Below, piece after piece: positions 4,712-10,387 of a stretch of 10,387 bases of DNA. The DNA comes from Planctomycetales bacterium (GTDB lineage Bacteria > 4484-113 > JAFGCY01). The position numbers were made by a program, and so were the translations under genes. The first letter of the stretch is position 1. Each line of letters opens with the position of its first letter. Location of the stretch: positions 1 to 10,387 of the forward strand of contig JAHEFU010000068.1 of the NCBI GenBank assembly GCA_024645305.1, written 5' to 3'. A model generated the notes under the pieces. The model was not told the origin of the DNA, ran no database searches, and saw only the letters and a list, made by a program, of their open reading frames with translations.

Positions 4712-6283
4712 TTAATCTCCCAGATCGAAGGAAATGCCCTGGGCCAGCGGGAGGTCGGTGCTCCAGTTGATTGTATTGGTCTGGCGGCGCATGTAGGCCT
4801 TCCAGGCATCGCTACCCGACTCGCGTCCGCCGCCGGTTTCCTTCTCGCCACCGAAGGCTCCACCGATTTCCGCACCGCTGGTGCCGATGTTCACGTTCGC
4901 GATGCCGCAGTCCGAGCCACAGCAGGACAGGAAGCGTTCGGCCTCACGCATGTTGAGGGTGAAAATCGCGCTCGACAGGCCCTGGGGCACATCATTGTGC
5001 CAGGCGAAGGCTTCATCAAGTTTGCTGTACTTAATAAGGTAGAGGATCGGGGCGAAGGTTTCCTGCTGGACTACCGCCATGTCATTACGGGCTTCCGCCA
5101 GGGCGGGCGTGACGAAATGGCCGGAGGCATATTCCTCGCCGGTCAGGACTTCGCCGCCCGTGAGAATCGTGCCGCCGTTCTCCTCCAGCAGTCGGAGCGA
5201 AGCCATCATATTGGTGATGGCATCGGCATCGATCAGCGGCCCCATCAGGGTGCCGGCTGCCAGCGGGTCGCCGATGCGCACCTGGCCGTAGGCATTGATC
5301 AGCTGATCACGTACTGCAGCGTACTGACTTTCGTGGATGAAGACGCGGCGCGTGCTTGTGCAGCGCTGGCCGGCGGTGCCGCAGGAGCCGAACACGATGG
5401 CGGGGATCGCCATATTGAGGTCGGCGCTCTCGGCGATGATGATGGCGTTGTTGCCACCGAGCTCGAGGATGGTATGGCCGAGGCGCTCAGCTACCACCTC
5501 ACCGACACGCTTGCCCATGCGGGTGCTGCCGGTGGCGCTGACCAGCGGGATGCGTTCGTCGTGGGTCATCAGTTCGCCGATGCCGGGACCGTCACCGATC
5601 ACGAGGGAGGCCAGGGCCGGGCTGTGACCGTTGGCAATGAAGACCTCGGCGGCGATCTTCGTACAGGCCAGGGCCGTCAGCGGGGTCTTTTCGCTGGGCT
5701 TCCAGATGCAGGCATCGCCGCAGACCCAGGCCAGCGCCGCATTCCAGGCCCAGACAGCCACGGGGAAGTTGAAGGCGGAGATGATGCCGACCACGCCGCG
5801 CGGATGCCACTGTTCGTACATGCGGTGGCCGGGGCGCTCGGAGTGCATGGTCAGGCCGTAGAGCTGGCGCGAGAGGCCGACGGCGAAGTCGCAGATGTCA
5901 ATCATTTCCTGCACCTCACCTTCGCCCTCCGCGCGGATCTTGCCCATTTCCAGAGTGACGAGAGCGCCCAGCGCCTGTTTGTTGCGGCGCAGGGCCTCGC
6001 CGATCTGGCGCACGACCTCACCACGCTGCGGGGCCGGCACGTTGCGCCAGGCCTCGAAGGCGCTGACACAGCTTTGCATCACGCGCTCGTAGTCGTCAGC
6101 ATTGGCCATCGCGACCGTTGCCAGATGCCGCCCGTCAATCGGGCTGTGGCAGTCGAGGACTTCACCGCCGCCGCTCCATTTCCCGTCGAAGGCTCCACTG
6201 TTGCCAACCTCGATACCGAGGTCGGCCAGCAGGGAGTGGACATCGATCTCGGCGATGCCACCGCTGTATGAGTTGTCAGTCAT
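4712..6283 (-). CDS. ALDH7-family alpha-aminoadipic semialdehyde (piperideine-6-carboxylate) dehydrogenase
   Basis: Cytoplasmic NAD-dependent aldehyde dehydrogenase, predicted to oxidise alpha-aminoadipic semialdehyde, which equilibrates with piperideine-6-carboxylate, to 2-aminoadipate in lysine breakdown. The 523-residue length matches the ALDH7A1/antiquitin/AmaB group. Visible elements are FNFP with the oxyanion Asn172, WKPSEKT with Lys195 for cofactor binding, ELGGNN with the general base Glu274, GTAGQRCTS with catalytic Cys308 next to Arg307, and QETFAPILY with Glu409. Most diagnostic is the C-terminal run GTSGAEIGGAFGGEK, GGGRESGSDAWKAYMRR and LPLAQGISF, which is characteristic of ALDH7. 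An extra vicinal Cys pair (454-455, SCCGSDCG) sits where the human enzyme has no cysteines. The ATG lies 42 bp after the P5C dehydrogenase stop with a GGCGGAACGGAA ribosome-site region, so the two are probably cotranscribed. No clear hairpin terminator follows. A related semialdehyde substrate is possible. Confidence 0.92.
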   Translation of the reverse strand: MTDNSYSGGIAEIDVHSLLADLGIEVGNSGAFDGKWSGGGEVLDCHSPIDGRHLATVAMANADDYERVMQSCVSAFEAWRNVPAPQRGEVVRQIGEALRRNKQALGALVTLEMGKIRAEGEGEVQEMIDICDFAVGLSRQLYGLTMHSERPGHRMYEQWHPRGVVGIISAFNFPVAVWAWNAALAWVCGDACIWKPSEKTPLTALACTKIAAEVFIANGHSPALASLVIGDGPGIGELMTHDERIPLVSATGSTRMGKRVGEVVAERLGHTILELGGNNAIIIAESADLNMAIPAIVFGSCGTAGQRCTSTRRVFIHESQYAAVRDQLINAYGQVRIGDPLAAGTLMGPLIDADAITNMMASLRLLEENGGTILTGGEVLTGEEYASGHFVTPALAEARNDMAVVQQETFAPILYLIKYSKLDEAFAWHNDVPQGLSSAIFTLNMREAERFLSCCGSDCGIANVNIGTSGAEIGGAFGGEKETGGGRESGSDAWKAYMRRQTNTINWSTDLPLAQGISFDLGD

Positions 6284-6325
6284 TTCCGTTCCGCCTGTCA
6301 GTGTGTTGTCAGAATCGCCGGCCGC

Positions 6326-7960
6326 CTATTCCTCTCCCATGAAGGGATAGCGGTAGTCGGTCGGGGCCACGAAGGTTTCCTTGATGGTGCGCGGGCTGAC
6401 CCAGCGCAGCAGGTTCAGTGCACTGCCTGCCTTGTCATTGGTGCCGCTGGCACGCGCGCCGCCGAAGGGCTGCTGCCCGACCACGGCCCCGGTCGGCTTG
6501 TCATTGATGTAGAAGTTGCCGGCGCAGTCCGCCAGGGCAGCCGCTGCATGGTTGATCACACCGCGGTCGCGGGCGAAGATGCTGCCGGTCAGGGCATATG
6601 GCGAGCTGTCATTGCAGATCGCAAGCGTCTTCTCGTAGTCTTTTTCCTTGTAGACGAAGACGGTCAGCACGGGTCCGAAGATCTCCTCCACCATCGTGCG
6701 GTAGTCCGGCTTCTTCGCCACAATCACGGTCGGGTCTATGAAGTAGCCTAGCTTGTCGCTGTAGTTGCCGCCGAATTCGATGCTGGCATCCCGGCTGCGC
6801 TTCGCGGCCTTGATGTAGCCGGTGATCTTGTCATAGGCACGCCTGTCAATCACGGCGTTGACAAAGTTGCGGAAGTCCCGCGGGTCGCCGACTGTGATTT
6901 CCCTGAGCATCTTCTCCATGTGCCGGCGCACCTTCGGCCACATGGACTGCGGCAGATAGGAGCGGCTGGCGGCGGAGCATTTCTGCCCCTGGTACTCGAA
7001 GGCCCCGCGCACGAGGGCCACGGCCACCTGCAGCGGGTCGGCGGACTCGTGCACGAACACGAAGTCCTTGCCGCCGGTCTCGCCGACGACACGCGGGTAG
7101 TTGCGGTACTTCGCCAGCTTGCCGGCGATCACCTGCTGGATATGCTGGAAGGTCGGTGTCGAGCCGGTGAAGTGCACACCGGCGAGATCCGGGTGGTCCA
7201 GCACGGCGTTGCCGATGGTCGGCCCGTCGCCGGGCAGCATATTGACGACACCGTCCGGCAGGCCGGCCTCATGCAGGATCTCCATGATCAGCTGCGCAGA
7301 GTGGCTCGCTGTCTCGGAGGGCTTCCAGACGGCGACGTTGCCCATCAGGGCGGGGGCCGTCGGCAGGTTGGCAGCGATGCTCGTGAAGTTGAAGGGCGTG
7401 ATGGCGAAGATGAAGCCGTCGAGCGGCCGGTGCTCCAGCTGGTTCCAGACGCCCGGCGGGTTGATCGGCGGCTGGTCCGCGTAGATCTCCTCGGCGTACT
7501 TGCAGTTGAAGCGCCAGAAGTCCGCCAGTTCACAGACGGCATCGATCTCTGACTGGAAGATGTTCTTGCCCTGGCCGAGCATGGTGGAGGCGTTCATCCG
7601 GGCGCGGTAGGGCCCGCACAGCAGGTTGGCGGCCTTGAGGAAAATCGCCGCGCGGTCCTGCCAGGGCATGGCGGCCCAGGCGGGACGGGCCTTCATGGCA
7701 GCATCAATCGCCCGCTGGGCTTCCCGGGCACCGGCCATATGGAAACGGGCGATAACCGTGGCATGCTCATGCGGCATCACCACTTCACCGAACTGTTTCG
7801 TGCGCACGCGCTTGCCGCCGATCACGCAGGGAACTTCCACGACGCGCTTGCTCTGGCGCTCCAGTTCGGCCTTGACAGCGGCGCGTTCGGGACTGCCCGG
7901 GGCATAGCCCTGGACCGGTTCATTGTCGGGTACGGGAGTACTTGGTATGTAGTTGCTCAT
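6326..7960 (-). CDS. pruA: 1-Pyrroline-5-carboxylate dehydrogenase, ALDH4A1 type
   Basis: NAD-dependent enzyme that oxidises glutamate-gamma-semialdehyde (in equilibrium with pyrroline-5-carboxylate) to glutamate, the last step of proline, ornithine and arginine catabolism. The 544-residue stand-alone form resembles mammalian ALDH4A1 (TIGR01236 type) rather than the proteobacterial PutA fusion. Seen in order: ITPFNFT with Asn191, VWKPSET with Lys213, HFTGSTPTFQ (264-272), GETGGKD with Glu294, EYQGQKCSA with catalytic Cys328, EEIFGPVLT (425-433), and the substrate-anchor loop PFGGARASGTNDKAG (498-512) that holds the glutamate backbone. LLRWVSPRTIKE is also typical of the subfamily. The start at 7960 (MSNYIPS) is preferred to a longer frame at 8035 because AAGAGG lies about 8 nt upstream and the extra 25 residues have no family counterpart. 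No proline dehydrogenase is in the window, so the P5C source is encoded elsewhere. Confidence 0.95.
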   Translation of the reverse strand: MSNYIPSTPVPDNEPVQGYAPGSPERAAVKAELERQSKRVVEVPCVIGGKRVRTKQFGEVVMPHEHATVIARFHMAGAREAQRAIDAAMKARPAWAAMPWQDRAAIFLKAANLLCGPYRARMNASTMLGQGKNIFQSEIDAVCELADFWRFNCKYAEEIYADQPPINPPGVWNQLEHRPLDGFIFAITPFNFTSIAANLPTAPALMGNVAVWKPSETASHSAQLIMEILHEAGLPDGVVNMLPGDGPTIGNAVLDHPDLAGVHFTGSTPTFQHIQQVIAGKLAKYRNYPRVVGETGGKDFVFVHESADPLQVAVALVRGAFEYQGQKCSAASRSYLPQSMWPKVRRHMEKMLREITVGDPRDFRNFVNAVIDRRAYDKITGYIKAAKRSRDASIEFGGNYSDKLGYFIDPTVIVAKKPDYRTMVEEIFGPVLTVFVYKEKDYEKTLAICNDSSPYALTGSIFARDRGVINHAAAALADCAGNFYINDKPTGAVVGQQPFGGARASGTNDKAGSALNLLRWVSPRTIKETFVAPTDYRYPFMGEE

Positions 7961-8018
7961 CGCTGTGCCTCTTGCTCTTGATGGCCCCGCAGGGCAGCAC
8001 CAATGATAACAGTCGGGA

Positions 8019-8048
8019 TGCAGGCGGCCGAACAATTGTCCGCCTGCA
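8019..8048. promoter_or_regulatory. 30-bp inverted repeat between the dehydrogenase operon and the YHS lipoprotein gene
   Basis: TGCAGGCGG (8019-8027) and CCGCCTGCA (8040-8048) are perfect 9-bp inverted arms around a 12-bp AT-richer spacer that holds the palindrome ACAATTGT (8032-8039). It lies 59 bp upstream of the dehydrogenase start and 66 bp upstream of the lipoprotein start, a natural place for an operator acting in both directions. No T-run follows either arm, so a terminator is unlikely. The binding protein is unknown. Confidence 0.5.
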
Positions 8049-8113
8049 CCAGTCCTTATGGGCTAACCGGATTCCTGGGGAGAACCCCTCGTCCGGCAAG
8101 GAGCAATTTTGCT

Positions 8114-8944
8114 ATGAAGACCCCCCTACTGATGAGCATTGCGATTCTGGCGGCCCTGCTGTTACTGGCCGCGGGATGCGACAAATCCGCCAAGGCTACT
8201 GATTCCGCCAAGGGCTCTGATCCCGCAGTAACCACCATTGCCGCAAGCGACATGCAGATGGACGGCACGGCCTCAGCCGGGACAGACGAGCATGCGGATC
8301 ACGATCACGGCATGGAAGGCATGCACCACGACATGGACAATCAGGCAGACGGTGATTTGACCAAGAGCACTTCCCCCGCCATTGGACATCCGTACACCCT
8401 GGGAACCTGTCCGGTTTCCGGAGAGGAACTGGGCTCGATGGGCGACCCGCTCCACTACAACTATCAGGGCCGCGACATCGCCTTCTGCTGCAAGGGCTGC
8501 ATCCCCAAGTTCGAAGCGGATCCGGCGAAGTTCATTGCCGCGATTGACAAGCAGATCATGGCGGAGCAGATGGACACATATCCCCTGACGGCCTGTCCCG
8601 TGACCGGCGATGAACTGGGCGAGATGGGCGAGAGCATCGACCGGGTAATTGACAACCGGCTGGTGCGCTTCTGCTGCGAGGACTGTGTGACGGACTTCGA
8701 AGCGGATCCCGCAAAGTACTTCACGAAGATGGATGCTGCCGTGCTTGCCGCCCAGGCCGCCGACTATCCGCTCAAGACCTGCCTGGTCAGTGGTGAGGAA
8801 CTCGGCGAGGAAGGCGCAATCGTGGACTACGTGGTGGGAACCACCCTTGTCCGGCTGTGCTGCGAGGACTGCAAGCATGACGTGGACGCCAATCCGGCCA
8901 AGTACCTGGAGATGGTGCACAAGGCTGCCGCCAGCGACGCCTAG
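8114..8944 (+). CDS. Lipoprotein with His/Met-rich linker and three YHS-like metal-binding repeats
   Basis: Exported lipoprotein, probably binding copper or another soft metal in the periplasm. The 276-residue product starts with a type II signal peptide (hydrophobic residues 4-20, lipobox LAAGC, Cys22). Next is an Asp/Ser/Thr-rich linker and a His/Met cluster at about 59-75 (EHADHDHGMEGMHHDMD) of the kind seen in copper-resistance proteins. Three YHS/TRASH-like modules follow. Each has CxVSG or CPVTG at Cys99, 161 and 223, an ELG motif, and a CCxxC cluster at 125-129, 187-191 and 249-253, then a DP/NPAK(F/Y) motif. The spacing is exactly 62 residues throughout. The start at 8114 is set by AAGGAG 10 nt upstream and the signal peptide; the longer frame from 8003 is rejected. 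It converges on a Cu-ATPase gene across a terminator. Metal binding is inferred from motifs; the specific metal and role (chaperone, buffer or sensor) are unknown. Confidence 0.9.
   Translation: MKTPLLMSIAILAALLLLAAGCDKSAKATDSAKGSDPAVTTIAASDMQMDGTASAGTDEHADHDHGMEGMHHDMDNQADGDLTKSTSPAIGHPYTLGTCPVSGEELGSMGDPLHYNYQGRDIAFCCKGCIPKFEADPAKFIAAIDKQIMAEQMDTYPLTACPVTGDELGEMGESIDRVIDNRLVRFCCEDCVTDFEADPAKYFTKMDAAVLAAQAADYPLKTCLVSGEELGEEGAIVDYVVGTTLVRLCCEDCKHDVDANPAKYLEMVHKAAASDA
8402..8941 (+). repeat. Three in-frame tandem YHS-like repeats (186-bp period)
   Basis: The coding units are about 8402-8587, 8588-8773 and 8774-8941. Every cysteine of one unit recurs exactly 62 codons later in the next. The pattern is CPVSG...CCKGC in unit 1, CPVTG...CCEDC in unit 2 and CLVSG...CCEDC in unit 3. 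Units 2 and 3 share CCEDC and the preceding (T/D)YPL, which suggests they separated most recently. Unit 1 keeps the form most like single YHS proteins. Nucleotide identity is visibly lower than protein motif conservation, so the duplications are old. Confidence 0.85.
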
Positions 8945-8993
8945 GCCGGCCTGAGCCCGGCTGACGCCAACCCCGGGGAAAATTGATCATGGG

Positions 8994-9019
8994 AACGCGG
9001 GACTGCGGTCCCGCGTTTT
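8994..9019 (+). terminator. Rho-independent terminator of the YHS lipoprotein gene
   Basis: AACGCGGGAC (8994-9003), loop TGCG, GTCCCGCGTT (9008-9017) gives a perfect 10-bp GC-rich stem followed by TTTT and a second T-rich patch. It lies 50 bp after the lipoprotein stop, in the gap between convergent genes. In the opposite direction the stem is followed by CCC rather than a T-run, so it should work mainly on plus-strand transcripts, with at most weak effect on the ATPase gene. Confidence 0.85.
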
Positions 9020-9036
9020 CCGTTTCTGCCATCTGC

Positions 9037-10387
9037 TCAGCGATCCAGCCGGATCCCCCGCAGGCGCAGGGCATTGCCGATCACGCTGACCGAGGACAGG
9101 CTCATCGCCGCGCTGGCCACCATCGGATTGAGCAGGTGCCCGGTGAGGGGCAGCAGCAGGCCGGCCGCCAGTGGCACGCCGAGCGCATTGTAGATGAAGG
9201 CCAGGAAGAGGTTCAGCCTGATATTGGCAACGATGCCGCGACTGAGCCTGCGGGCCCTGATGATGCCGTCCAGGTTTCCGCGGACCAGCGTGATCCCGCT
9301 GGACTGGATGGCGATGTCCGTACCCGTGCCCATGGAGATGCCGACATCGGCCTGGGCCAGGGCTGCCGCGTCGTTAATCCCGTCACCGGCCATGGCCACA
9401 CTGAGCCCCTGGGCCTGCAGCTCCTCCACCTTGGCATGCTTGTCCTCCGGCAGCACCTCGCTGAAGACTTCGTCGATGCCCAGCTGGCCGGCCACTGAAC
9501 GGGCTGTGGCCGCGTTGTCACCGGTCAGCAGGATGATGCGCAGGCCGTCCGCCCGGAGGGCCTGGATGGCCTCCGCTGCATCCTCGCGGATCGGATCCGT
9601 TATGCCGATGATGCCCAGCAGGCTGCCGCTGCGGGCCACATAGATCACGGTATGCGCCCGGCCCTCGAGTTGCTGCGCGCTGTCCGCCAGCGCAGCCGTG
9701 TCAATCCCGGCTTCCTGCAGCATGCGCCGGCTGCCCAGCAGCACGGGCTTGCCATCCAGGCTGCCCTGCACGCCGCGGCCCGTGACTGATTCGAAATCCT
9801 GCAGCTCGCCACCTTCAACATCACGTTCCCGGCAGTAATCGAGCACGGCCTGGGCCAGGGGATGTTCGCTGCCGGATTCCAGGGCGGCAGCCACACGCAG
9901 CAGTTCGTTCTCATCCAGCCCATCCACGGTACTCAGCTGCTGCACGGAGGGCCGGCCTTCGGTGAGCGTGCCGGTCTTGTCAACCAGCAGCACCTCCACG
10001 GCGGCCATGCGTTCCAGGGCCTCGGCATCGCTGATCAGCACGCCCTCGCGGGCCCCGCGGCCCATCCCGACCATCACCGACATCGGCGTCGCCAGGCCCA
10101 GCGCGCAGGGGCAGGCGATGATGAGCACCGAGACGGCCGACAGTAAGGCGTGCGGCAACCTAGGCTCGGGGCCAATTGTCGCCCAGGCGATGAATGCGGC
10201 GAAAGCGGCAACGAACACCGCCGGCACGAACCACGCAGCGACTTTGTCGACCAACCGCTGAATGGGCGCGCGACTCCGCTGGGCCGTCGCGACCATCTCC
10301 ACAATGCGGCTCAATACGGTTTCCGAACCGACCTGTTGCGCTTCGACGAGCAGCGCGCCGGTTTGGTTGAGCGTGCCGGCGGAGACC
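9037..10387 (-). CDS. copA: Cu(I)-type P1B ATPase, CopA-like (N-terminus outside window)
   Basis: Integral membrane heavy-metal pump that uses ATP to export Cu(I) from the cytoplasm. The frame is open to the right edge, so the N-terminal metal-binding domain and first membrane helices are missing; about 450 residues remain. It enters in the actuator domain (GTLNQTGALLVEAQQVG). The TM6 metal site is CPC (10113-10105) in IIACPCALGLATP. The phosphorylation site is DKTGT (9981-9967), SEHPLAQA marks the nucleotide domain, then TGDN (9525-9514) and GDGIND (9387-9370). The last two helices carry YN (FIYNALGVP) and MxxSS (AAMSLSSVSVIGNALRL), the residues that complete the two Cu(I) sites, so subtype P1B-1 is preferred over Zn/Cd pumps. 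The TTG at 10314 is an internal Leu, not a start. The gene converges with the YHS lipoprotein gene, supporting a copper locus. Codon choice in the last 250 bp differs mildly from the rest. Confidence 0.93.
   Translation of the reverse strand, partial: VSAGTLNQTGALLVEAQQVGSETVLSRIVEMVATAQRSRAPIQRLVDKVAAWFVPAVFVAAFAAFIAWATIGPEPRLPHALLSAVSVLIIACPCALGLATPMSVMVGMGRGAREGVLISDAEALERMAAVEVLLVDKTGTLTEGRPSVQQLSTVDGLDENELLRVAAALESGSEHPLAQAVLDYCRERDVEGGELQDFESVTGRGVQGSLDGKPVLLGSRRMLQEAGIDTAALADSAQQLEGRAHTVIYVARSGSLLGIIGITDPIREDAAEAIQALRADGLRIILLTGDNAATARSVAGQLGIDEVFSEVLPEDKHAKVEELQAQGLSVAMAGDGINDAAALAQADVGISMGTGTDIAIQSSGITLVRGNLDGIIRARRLSRGIVANIRLNLFLAFIYNALGVPLAAGLLLPLTGHLLNPMVASAAMSLSSVSVIGNALRLRGIRLDR

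Noticed and set aside
4676..6271. A 531-codon open frame on the plus strand, opposite the ALDH7 gene
   Set aside because: It lies almost exactly antisense to a well-recognised dehydrogenase, has His/Ala/Gly-rich composition without family features, and is a typical GC-rich antisense shadow.
8003..8113. N-terminal extension of the YHS lipoprotein from an upstream ATG
   Set aside because: It would bury the lipoprotein signal peptide 37 residues inside the protein and cross the 30-bp inverted repeat. The ATG at 8114 has a good ribosome site.
1..10387. CRISPR arrays, tRNA or rRNA genes, insertion-sequence ends, attachment sites
   Set aside because: No regularly spaced repeats, no tRNA-like cloverleaf, no transposase or integrase motifs and no terminal repeats with target duplications were seen on either strand.

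Overview
This window looks like a piece of chromosome from a GC-rich (roughly 60% by eye), Gram-negative-type heterotrophic bacterium. Two signal-peptidase-II lipoproteins, a minor-pilin operon, a Rex-type redox repressor and a multi-YHS lipoprotein occur together. That mix is more typical of PVC-group or other deep-branching phyla than of Proteobacteria, which usually lack Rex. The taxon is an inference; there is no rRNA or other marker gene. No tRNA, rRNA, CRISPR array, insertion sequence or integrase was seen.

Positions 1-2540 (minus strand) hold a tightly coupled minor-pilin/pseudopilin operon in the order FimT/GspH-like, PilV-like, PilW-like, PilX-like. The first three genes overlap by 4 bp (ATGA) at each junction, and the PilX-like gene runs off the left edge. 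Positions 2541-2975 are a non-coding divergent control region with two candidate promoters toward the pilins, one toward rex, and two clear dyad-symmetric elements. One dyad covers a consensus -10 box.

Positions 2976-3674 (plus) encode the NADH/NAD+-sensing repressor Rex. It converges on a lipoprotein gene of unknown function (3783-4493, minus) that ends in a Gly-rich acidic tail and has a structured leader.

Positions 4712-7960 (minus) hold two aldehyde dehydrogenases from different subfamilies, very likely one operon: an ALDH4A1-type 1-pyrroline-5-carboxylate dehydrogenase followed by an ALDH7A1-type alpha-aminoadipic semialdehyde dehydrogenase. Together they would oxidise the 5- and 6-carbon semialdehydes from proline/ornithine/arginine and from lysine, giving glutamate and 2-aminoadipate plus NADH. 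An NADH-sensing regulator lies nearby, but no direct link is shown.

Positions 8114-10387 look like a copper-handling locus. A lipoprotein carries a His/Met-rich linker and three YHS-like metal-binding repeats with an exact 62-residue period. It converges, across a strong hairpin terminator, on a Cu(I)-type P1B ATPase (CopA-like) whose N-terminus lies beyond the right edge. A 30-bp inverted repeat sits between the lipoprotein gene and the divergent dehydrogenase operon.

The least-described item is the triple-YHS/His-Met lipoprotein next to the copper ATPase. The dyads in the rex/pilin control region come second.
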